Below are positions 58,184-64,000 of a DNA stretch of 64,000 bases, piece by piece. Origin of the DNA: Spirochaetota bacterium (GTDB lineage Bacteria; Spirochaetota; Spirochaetia; Treponematales; Rectinemataceae); the NCBI GenBank assembly GCA_029265615.1, contig JAJUIB010000011.1, positions 1 through 64,000 on the forward strand, in the 5' to 3' direction. The notes under the pieces were generated by a model that saw nothing but the letters and a program-made list of their open reading frames with translations, had not been told where the DNA came from and did no database searches. How positions within the stretch are numbered: position 1 is the first letter of the stretch; each line of letters begins with the position of its first letter. The position numbers and the translations under genes were made by a program.

Positions 58184-59539
58184 ATGGCCATGAGCCTCGC
58201 CGATCTTGGCACCTCGGTTCTAAAAACGGAATACGCAGTCCGCGGCCCCATCGTCGCACGTGCCCAGGAGCTCGAGCGCGCCGGCAAAAAAATCATCTAC
58301 TGCAACATCGGCAACCCCCAGGCCCTCGAGCAAAAGCCCCTCACCTACCTCCGCCAGGTTCTTGCGCTCGCCGCCTGGCCCGAGCTCATGGAAACGGCCT
58401 CCGCCGTCTTTCCGGTCGATGCCGTCGCTACCGCCCGTGCATTCCTCGCAGGGTCCAAGCATGGCCTCGGCGCATATTCAGAGTCAAAAGGCGTCCGGTT
58501 TGTCCGCGAGGCGGTCGCCGAGTTCATCGCTCGCCGGGACGGCATCGCCGCCGACCCCGAGGCGATCTATCTCACCGACGGCGCCTCCAAAGGCGTCCAA
58601 ACCGCCTTGCGCCTCCTCATCGCCAAGCCGAGCGACGGCATCATGATCCCCATCCCCCAGTACCCCCTTTATTCCGCCACCATCACCCTCTATGAGGGCA
58701 GGCAGGTCCACTACTACCTCGATGAGGCGAACGATTGGAAACTCTCCCGCAAAATGCTCGAGGATTCCTACGACGGCGCCATCTCCGCCGGCACCCGCGT
58801 CAAGGCGATCTGCGTCATCAACCCCGGCAATCCCACCGGCTCCGTCCTCGACCGCGCTAACGTCCAGATGATCCTCGAGTTCGCGCGGGAAAAGGGCATC
58901 GCCGTGCTCGCCGACGAGGTATACCAGGAAAACGTCTATCGCGCAGGCGAGCGCTTTGTCTCGTTTGCCCGTGTCCTCGAAGAGGAAGGCATGAAGGACG
59001 TTTCGCTCTTCAGCTTTCACTCCTGCTCGAAGGGCTTCCTCGGCGAATGCGGCCTCCGCGGCGGCTATTTCGAAATCCGCAACATCCCCGCCGACGTCGC
59101 GGCTCAGATCACTAAACTCCAGTCGGTCTCCCTATGTTCAAACCTCCCCGGCCAGCTCGCCACCTACATCCTTGTCAGACCGCCGCGCGAGGGCGAAGCC
59201 TCGTTTGCGCTCTATGCCAAGGAACGCGACGCGATTCTCGGCGCGCTTAAGGAACGGGCCGCCCTCCTCGCCGAGGGACTCAACAAAATCCCGGGCGTCG
59301 AATGCAACGCCGTCGCCGGCGCGATGTATGCCTTTCCGAAAATCAGCCTCCCTGCAGGCCGGACGGACGAGGAGTACTGCATGGCCCTCCTCGAGGCGAC
59401 GGGCATCTGCGTCGTACCGGGCTCGGGGTTCGGACAGCTACCGGGCACGGCGCACTTTCGCACGACTATTCTGCCTCCCACCGAACGCATCAAAGATGTC
59501 GTTCGCCTCTTCGCCGAATTCCACGGAAGCTATCGGTAG
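58184..59539 (+). CDS. Alanine aminotransferase-like class I PLP enzyme (451 aa)
   Basis: Fold-type I PLP enzyme resembling the glutamate-pyruvate (alanine) transaminase group. VRGPIVARAQELERAGKKII, YCNIGNPQALEQKPLTYLRQ, LTDGASKGVQTAL, ICVINPGNPTGSVL, LADEVYQENVY and the Lys region SFHSCSKGFLGECGLRGGY are typical. It interconverts pyruvate/alanine with glutamate/2-oxoglutarate if the assignment holds. GGAG lies 9 nt before ATG. The TAG stop codon is the first three bases of an 18-bp dispersed repeat copy. The parvulin gene follows by 49 nt. Confidence 0.88.
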   Translation: MAMSLADLGTSVLKTEYAVRGPIVARAQELERAGKKIIYCNIGNPQALEQKPLTYLRQVLALAAWPELMETASAVFPVDAVATARAFLAGSKHGLGAYSESKGVRFVREAVAEFIARRDGIAADPEAIYLTDGASKGVQTALRLLIAKPSDGIMIPIPQYPLYSATITLYEGRQVHYYLDEANDWKLSRKMLEDSYDGAISAGTRVKAICVINPGNPTGSVLDRANVQMILEFAREKGIAVLADEVYQENVYRAGERFVSFARVLEEEGMKDVSLFSFHSCSKGFLGECGLRGGYFEIRNIPADVAAQITKLQSVSLCSNLPGQLATYILVRPPREGEASFALYAKERDAILGALKERAALLAEGLNKIPGVECNAVAGAMYAFPKISLPAGRTDEEYCMALLEATGICVVPGSGFGQLPGTAHFRTTILPPTERIKDVVRLFAEFHGSYR

Positions 59540-59554
59540 TGTTACGAAGCTTGT
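59537..59554 (-). repeat. Dispersed 18-bp element, copy 3
   Basis: Exact copy on the minus strand. It supplies the stop codon of the aminotransferase gene and lies 34 nt before the parvulin ATG. It forms an inverted pair with copy 4. Confidence 0.85.
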
Positions 59555-59588
59555 GAACACCGCCCCCGCGGCGAAAAAGGAGATCCCC

Positions 59589-59867
59589 ATGGAGATGCGA
59601 GCGAGTCACATCCTCGTAAAGGATCGGGCCCTTGCCCAGCAACTACTCATCAAGATCAAGCAAGGGGCGAATTTCGAAAGCCTTGCGCGCGAATTTTCTA
59701 CCTGCCCCTCGAAATCCGCAGGGGGCGATCTTGGCTGGTTTGGCCCTGGGAAAATGGTCAGTGCCTTCGAGTACGCATGCACGCAGCTCGGGGTTGGGTC
59801 GGTGTCTGATATCGTACAGACGCAGTTCGGTTACCACATCATCAAACTGACCGGTCGGCGGGATTAA
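59589..59867 (+). CDS. Small parvulin-type peptidyl-prolyl isomerase (92 aa)
   Basis: Single-domain rotamase of the PpiC/parvulin family. MEMRASHILVKDRALAQQLL, FESLAREFSTCPS, GGDLGWFGPGKMVSAFE and VQTQFGYHIIKLTGR are the standard blocks. No signal peptide, so it is cytosolic. The start is ATG 59589, with AAGGAG 8 nt upstream. The gene is bracketed by two inverted copies of the 18-bp element (59537-59554 and 59937-59954). Confidence 0.93.
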   Translation: MEMRASHILVKDRALAQQLLIKIKQGANFESLAREFSTCPSKSAGGDLGWFGPGKMVSAFEYACTQLGVGSVSDIVQTQFGYHIIKLTGRRD

Positions 59868-59888
59868 CCGGTCCGAGCATCCGCCCCC

Positions 59889-59931
59889 CGCGCCGAGCCG
59901 TCCCTGGCGGCTCGGCGCGCGCCGCCAGGGA
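59889..59931. terminator. Two mutually exclusive GC hairpins between parvulin and SpoIIE genes
   Basis: Stem A: 12 bp, 59889-59900 with 59908-59919, 7-nt loop. Stem B: 10 bp, 59901-59910 with 59922-59931. They share bases 59908-59910, so full pairing of one excludes the other. They lie between two convergent genes, with no T-run. Termination is likely but not proven. Confidence 0.5.
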
Positions 59932-59934
59932 CTA

Positions 59935-62082
59935 CTACAAGCTTCGTAACACTACAACAACGGTAAGATCGTCGCGAAACGCCGCATCCCCCATAAACGC
60001 CACAAGGTCGCCGAGCACCGCATCAAGCAGTTGCCGTGCCGATTTCATGGGCGCACGGGCGATGCTCGCGGCCAGCCTTTCGCGGCCGAAGCGCTCCCCT
60101 GCGGAATTCTGAGCTTCTTCGAGGCAATCGGTAAAGACGAGGAAGGCGTCACCCTCCTCCGGTGCAAAGCGGAGCGCCTGCCACGTGCCATCAAGCCCCT
60201 CGCGCCCAAGCGGAGGGCCGCGAAAATCATCCCCCTTCCGCGGAACAAGCGCTCGAACACTTCCCGAGCCACCCTTTCGATAAAAAATGTCAGGATGCGC
60301 TGCGTTTGCGTACTCGACCCTCCCATCCTGTATCCGGAGGATAGCGCAGGTAAGATACTCATCAACGCCGCCGAGCTCCCGCCCGAGCTCCTCATGAACG
60401 GCGCCGACGACCTCTCCAAGCGGCTTGTTGCCGGAAGCGGCAAAATGACGGGCGAAAACCGAGCGTGCGAGAACGGCAACAAGCCCGGCACCAACGCCGT
60501 GGCCGGAGACGTCGCCTACCACAAGTCCCTCGAGCTTTCCGTCTTCAGCGTAGAAGTCGTAAAAATCGCCCGAAACCGAAGACGCAGGACGATATGCGAC
60601 CGCAATGTCCCACCCATCAACGTGGGGAGGCTCGCCGGAAAAAAGGCCGCGTTGTACACGTTCGGCGAGCTCAAGTTCGCGACGTGCCACCTCCATGGCC
60701 TCGGCGAGTTCGCGTCCTCGGTGCTCGATCTCGCCGCCGAGTTCGCGGCCACGCCTGAGCGCCACTTCGAGTTCACGACTTCGTTCGGCGACCTTGCGTT
60801 CGAGCGAACGGGCAAGCGCTTCGCCTTCGGCGTGAACACGCGCATATCTTGCCGCAAGAACGCTTGCGGCGCCGAGGACTAAGAAGAGAAACGCATACCG
60901 CGCATAGCGCATTTCTCCGCCTGAGTTGACTGCGGCGATATCCACAGCGACGGCAAGTGCGAGGACAAGCGAGCCCATACCGAGCATCCCCGCGGAGGAG
61001 GCTAGTCCAGCGCCGAGCCGCGCCCCAGGCGGCGCCATGCGGGCTTCCTTAAGAGCCGATGGAGCGATAACTGCCGCAAAGACATAGACGACGCCCGCAG
61101 CCGAAGCCGCCTCCCATACGTTATGCGCTACCTCGGGACGGAAGAACATCACAAGTGGCGCAAGCGCAAAAGCGAGGGCGAGGCTGAGCTTCGCAACAAG
61201 GGAGACGCGCCTTCGGAGCGCCTCCTCGAAAAAGAAAAGTAGCGAAGGCAGAATGAGAAACATCGAGACCGAATCGATGTTTCTGAGCACGCGTGTGTCA
61301 TGCACCACGTCCGCGGCAACCCTGGTGCGCGAAAAAAGAAACACCGAAATAATAAGCGTCGCGACGCCATAAACGAGATAGGAGCGCTCTTTGGGTCTCA
61401 TGGCGAAAAGGCCAAAATGGTAAAGGCCGAAAAGAGCGTAAACGCCGATGAGCATGATATCAATGTACTCGAGATCGGTCCGCACAATCCGTGCATAGGC
61501 ATCAATAACAATCGGGCGGCGGCCGGGGAGCCCGGTCCACTCATCGGCAGGGTCTCCGTAGAGCTGGAAGGCTACAACATTCGGCCCGACGCGCAGAAAT
61601 CGTTTGTCAAGCGGGATCAGCGAGTCACGCAGACAACGCATGGCAGCGAATTCGCCATCTTCGCGTAGCTTAAGCTCATCGCGCACGAGAAGTCCGTTGA
61701 GGTAAAGCCGCCAACCCTGACCGGCGCGAGGAACGAGGATGGAGAGCCCCGTTGTGTTGATAAGCGAGAGATCGGCGTTGAAAACAAACGCATAGGTAAA
61801 CATCTCAGGCTTCCGAGGCGAAAGTTCCCACGGTCCCGGTCGGGAATTCCCTGGTAGCGGCAAGTCCCGCACGGCAAGACTTCGGCGCTCGCTCATCGAG
61901 ACGGCAAGCCATTCACCCGTCGCTGGGCTCGGAGGCACGACAACGCTCGAAGGGTCAAAGCCTCGGCGGACATACACAACCGAGTTGTCGAATGTGAGGG
62001 CAGACCGGGCGGGTCCAGCGGCATGAGAAACGCCCGCCATGCAAAGAAAAACTAACACAATCACTGGCGTGCATCGGTGCAT
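59935..62082 (-). CDS. 7TM-DISM sensor with SpoIIE/RsbU-type PP2C phosphatase (715 aa)
   Basis: Signal peptide (VIVLVFLCMAGVSHAAG), then a periplasmic 7TMR-DISM-like beta domain (GWRLYLNGLLVRDE, GPNVVAFQLYGD). About seven membrane helices follow (from IDIMLIGVYALFGLYHFGLF). A coiled coil (SLERKVAERSRELEVALRRG) leads to the PP2C/SpoIIE domain: AERVQRGLFSGEPP, SGDFYDFY, VVGDVSGHGVGAG, DCLEEAQN and FRDDLTVVVVL. It probably dephosphorylates an anti-anti-sigma factor in a partner-switching pathway; none is in the window. ATG 62082 has AAGGGGG upstream, and it lies 11 nt after the GPH transporter gene. Copy 4 of the repeat supplies its C-terminal codons. Confidence 0.85.
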   Translation of the reverse strand: MHRCTPVIVLVFLCMAGVSHAAGPARSALTFDNSVVYVRRGFDPSSVVVPPSPATGEWLAVSMSERRSLAVRDLPLPGNSRPGPWELSPRKPEMFTYAFVFNADLSLINTTGLSILVPRAGQGWRLYLNGLLVRDELKLREDGEFAAMRCLRDSLIPLDKRFLRVGPNVVAFQLYGDPADEWTGLPGRRPIVIDAYARIVRTDLEYIDIMLIGVYALFGLYHFGLFAMRPKERSYLVYGVATLIISVFLFSRTRVAADVVHDTRVLRNIDSVSMFLILPSLLFFFEEALRRRVSLVAKLSLALAFALAPLVMFFRPEVAHNVWEAASAAGVVYVFAAVIAPSALKEARMAPPGARLGAGLASSAGMLGMGSLVLALAVAVDIAAVNSGGEMRYARYAFLFLVLGAASVLAARYARVHAEGEALARSLERKVAERSRELEVALRRGRELGGEIEHRGRELAEAMEVARRELELAERVQRGLFSGEPPHVDGWDIAVAYRPASSVSGDFYDFYAEDGKLEGLVVGDVSGHGVGAGLVAVLARSVFARHFAASGNKPLGEVVGAVHEELGRELGGVDEYLTCAILRIQDGRVEYANAAHPDIFYRKGGSGSVRALVPRKGDDFRGPPLGREGLDGTWQALRFAPEEGDAFLVFTDCLEEAQNSAGERFGRERLAASIARAPMKSARQLLDAVLGDLVAFMGDAAFRDDLTVVVVLRSL
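59937..59954 (+). repeat. Dispersed 18-bp element, copy 4
   Basis: Exact copy. On the minus strand it encodes the last residues (VLRSL) and the first base of the stop codon of the SpoIIE-type phosphatase, 5 nt from the double hairpin. Confidence 0.85.
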
Positions 62083-62093
62083 GGGAAGCCCCC

Positions 62094-63488
62094 TTAGAGT
62101 CCTCGGGCCGCGAGGAGCTTGCGGTTTTCCTCAGCCTTGGCCGCGTTCAATGTGTTGACTGACAAAAAAAGAAAGACACCGATTGCAAGGAATACCGCGG
62201 GAATGAGCGCGGTATGAACCCGAATCCCGGCGACGGCGGCATCTGATCGTGGATCGGTCGCAAAGCCGGTCGCAGCGTGGACAGCCCAAAAACTGAGCGC
62301 CTGAGCAGCATAGGCAAGACGTCCGGCAAATGCGCGGAATCCGAGATAGATGCCATCATCGCGCCGTCCCGTCTTGACCACCACTTCATCGATGACTTCG
62401 GCCATCGCGGGCGTCATCATAAGCCAGAATCCGCCGAACGCGATCCCCCAGCCCAAAAGCGCTGTTACGAAGCCTGTGTAGCTGCGCGCGAAGTAGATTG
62501 GCAGACACAAAATTGACATCGCACTCGCCGATACCGCAAGGAGAACCTGCCGTCCGCGAATGAGCTTGCCAAGCCCGAGCCACACCGGAACCGCGACAAG
62601 GGCACCTGCGAGCATTCCCGCGAAGATAAGCGTCGTGCTCCTCCCTCCGAGCACATAATCGCCAACATAGTGGATGCTCGCCGTCATAGAAAGCGTCGCA
62701 GCCTGATAGCAGAAATAGAGAAGAATAAATGCAAGGAAATCGCGTTCCTTGAGCGCCTGTCGCAATTGGCGCCCAAACGAGGGCGCCTCAGGTCGCGTCC
62801 GCTCCTGCTCGAGGTACCGCGCGATCATTTCGGGCGACTCTCGCGTCCCAGGGAAAAGCGCAAGCGCGGCAAGTACGCCGACGCCCGCAAATATGCCCGC
62901 ATTGAGGAGGTAGGAACCCGCATGCCCGTAGCGTATCACGAAGGTCGGCACAACCGCGCCCGCAGCAACACCCACAACGCCGATCAGCGTGGCGATGCCG
63001 GCAGCCTTACCCCGCACAGACTCCGCACGGAAGCGATCGGGGAAAATCGACTGGTAATTTAGCTCCCAGGTTGAATAGAGCGCGTCATAGAGGCAGATAG
63101 CGACAAGCATCCACACGAACAGAAGCGCTTGGGATCCCCCGTTTATGACGAAGCCGGGCGGCGCAAAAACGAAAACAAACGCGACCGCCGAACTCAAGGT
63201 GCCCACAACGATCCAGGGGAAGCGCCGCCCCCATCGGGACGCGAACCGAGTCGGACGGGCGGTCAAGAAGCCAATGATCGGATCGTTTACCGCATTCCAC
63301 ACCGAGTACAGCACAACCGCCGCGGCCACATAACCCGCAGCAAGACCTATTTCGGTCTCATAGAACTTGAAAACGAGAGCGGCAAATCCCCCTGTAAGGA
63401 ATTCCGCAAGGAATTTGCCGACGCCATAGCTCGCCATGACACCGAGGCCCCCTTGTGCCTCGCCATCCCCCTTTGCCTGCCTTCGCAT
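62094..63488 (-). CDS. GPH-family (sugar:cation symporter, MFS) transporter (464 aa)
   Basis: Twelve-helix transporter of the glycoside-pentoside-hexuronide type. YGVGKFLAEFLTGGFAALVF, VLYSVWNAVNDPIIGFLTAR (the family's N-D-P motif), RWGRRFPWIVVGTL and FPDRFRAESVRGKAAGIATL are typical. It probably imports a sugar or glycoside with Na+ or H+; the substrate is unknown. I take ATG 63488; ATG 63437 (MASYGVG) is a possible alternative. The frame runs back to 63668 through repeat copy 5, but that part is not conserved-looking. It is transcribed with the SpoIIE gene that follows. Confidence 0.8.
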   Translation of the reverse strand: MRRQAKGDGEAQGGLGVMASYGVGKFLAEFLTGGFAALVFKFYETEIGLAAGYVAAAVVLYSVWNAVNDPIIGFLTARPTRFASRWGRRFPWIVVGTLSSAVAFVFVFAPPGFVINGGSQALLFVWMLVAICLYDALYSTWELNYQSIFPDRFRAESVRGKAAGIATLIGVVGVAAGAVVPTFVIRYGHAGSYLLNAGIFAGVGVLAALALFPGTRESPEMIARYLEQERTRPEAPSFGRQLRQALKERDFLAFILLYFCYQAATLSMTASIHYVGDYVLGGRSTTLIFAGMLAGALVAVPVWLGLGKLIRGRQVLLAVSASAMSILCLPIYFARSYTGFVTALLGWGIAFGGFWLMMTPAMAEVIDEVVVKTGRRDDGIYLGFRAFAGRLAYAAQALSFWAVHAATGFATDPRSDAAVAGIRVHTALIPAVFLAIGVFLFLSVNTLNAAKAEENRKLLAARGL

Positions 63489-63573
63489 GGGCCGAGCATA
63501 CCCCGCCCCGCGGCAGACGGCAAGGGCGGCATTGCACGGTGCTAGAGTGCAAACTCGTGGATTGCCTGACACC

Positions 63574-63591
63574 ACAAGCTTCGTAACACTA
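63574..63591 (+). repeat. Dispersed 18-bp element, copy 5
   Basis: Exact copy in the divergent gap between the GPH transporter (86 nt away) and the MFS gene at 63692 (100 nt away), pointing toward the latter. Confidence 0.85.
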
Positions 63592-63691
63592 TGGCGATGC
63601 CTTGCGCGGCGTGAAGAACAAGCGTAGAGTAGCCCCTGTGCAACCGAGTGGTCCTGCGCTGCAGACACCGCCCGGCGAAAGGATTATACCC

Positions 63692-64000
63692 ATGAAGACG
63701 CTCGACCAACAGCGACAGGCAGCCAGAAACGCACGATCCGCCTTTGTCGCCTTCTTTGTGTTTATGCTCCTCCATCAGACCGACAAGCTCCTGATCGGCC
63801 CCCTGCAGGGACAGATCATGGAGGACTTCAAAATAACCTACACTCAATGGGGCCTCATCAATTCAATGGCGATTCTCGTCGGCGCCGTTTTCTACCCCCT
63901 CTGGGGCTGGCTCTACGACCACTACGCCCGCCCCAAGCTTCTCGCCCTCGCATCTTTTATCTGGGGCTGCACCACCTGGCTCAACGCAATAGCGCCCACC
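63692..64000 (+). CDS. MFS transporter, 5' part (runs off the window, 103 codons)
   Basis: ATG 63692 has AAGGA 9 nt upstream. The frame stays open to the window end. It encodes a short polar N terminus, a first membrane helix (AFVAFFVFMLLHQTDKLLIG), then GPLQGQIMEDFKITYTQWGL and a second and third helix with the MFS loop motif PLWGWLYDHYARPKLLALA. This is typical of the major facilitator superfamily. Substrate cannot be judged from this part. Confidence 0.8.
   Translation, partial: MKTLDQQRQAARNARSAFVAFFVFMLLHQTDKLLIGPLQGQIMEDFKITYTQWGLINSMAILVGAVFYPLWGWLYDHYARPKLLALASFIWGCTTWLNAIAPT

Noticed and set aside
62463-62478. Partial match (15/16) to the dispersed 18-bp element inside the GPH transporter gene
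   Set aside because: It lies in codons for a hydrophobic GFVTALL stretch and lacks the last bases of the core. Probably chance, so not listed as a copy.
1-64000. CRISPR arrays, insertion sequences, prophage genes, rRNA or tRNA genes
   Set aside because: No regularly spaced direct repeats, transposase, integrase or phage structural motifs, and no rRNA or tRNA signatures were seen on either strand.

Overview
The window is GC-rich, densely coding bacterial DNA with short intergenic gaps. The content suggests a motile, fermentative diderm. It carries a DUF115/Maf-type flagellin glycosylation factor, cheD, several cyclic-di-GMP proteins, signal-peptide beta-barrel-like proteins, an electron-bifurcating type [FeFe]-hydrogenase operon, a 7TM-DISM/SpoIIE phosphatase, an M3 oligoendopeptidase and a short RpoS-like sigma factor. 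My best guess is a GC-rich member of the Spirochaetota (Treponema/Spirochaeta/Rectinema-like). This is inferred from gene content only; there is no rRNA or tRNA in the window.

Layout. 1-12.1 kb (+): the 3' tail of an unknown gene, a large GH13 enzyme, an AddB-like and an AddA-like helicase-nuclease pair, and a GAF-HD-GYP phosphodiesterase. 12.2-15.4 kb (+): a two-gene split chromate transporter and a REC-PAS-GGDEF-EAL protein. 15.5-18.9 kb (-): a compact operon of ECF sigma factor, anti-sigma factor with a periplasmic glycogen-binding-like domain, two secreted proteins and a barrel-like protein. 18.9-26.4 kb (-): crcB, rpmB, ffh, an HD hydrolase, then lepB, a class B PBP and maf. 26.5-34.0 kb (+): LysM-M23 peptidase, a small membrane peptide, the RpoS-like sigma factor, polysaccharide deacetylase, tsaD, a barrel-like protein, a 0.75 kb gene-poor gap and rsgA. 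34-40.4 kb (-): substrate-binding lipoprotein plus histidine kinase, then ndk, pepF and gpsA. 40.4-46.4 kb: envelope or unknown proteins, an alpha/beta hydrolase, adk, a NadD-like protein and a divergent HAD phosphatase. 46.4-52 kb (+): hydrogenase operon (NuoE-like, NuoF-GltD fusion, HydA). 52-64 kb: dnaE (-), cheD, TPR-HD-GYP, alanine aminotransferase-like protein and a parvulin (+), SpoIIE phosphatase and a GPH-type transporter (-), and the 5' end of an MFS gene (+).

Cross-cutting patterns. (1) An 18-bp sequence occurs five times exactly, always at gene edges, with two degenerate relatives. (2) A 49-bp perfect repeat links the 3' end of crcB with the gap after the GGDEF-EAL gene. (3) About ten genes have a -10-like hexamer only 5-12 nt before the start codon and no usable Shine-Dalgarno, which predicts leaderless or nearly leaderless mRNAs, while operon-internal genes have good Shine-Dalgarno sequences. 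(4) The three 9-base homopolymer runs I found all lie in addA/addB. (5) The RpoS-like sigma gene has overlapping sigma-54-type and sigma-70-type promoter sequences.

The strongest candidates for undescribed biology are the ECF/anti-sigma operon with a carbohydrate-sensing-like domain, the NuoF-GltD fusion in the hydrogenase, the dispersed 18-bp element and the leaderless promoter architecture.
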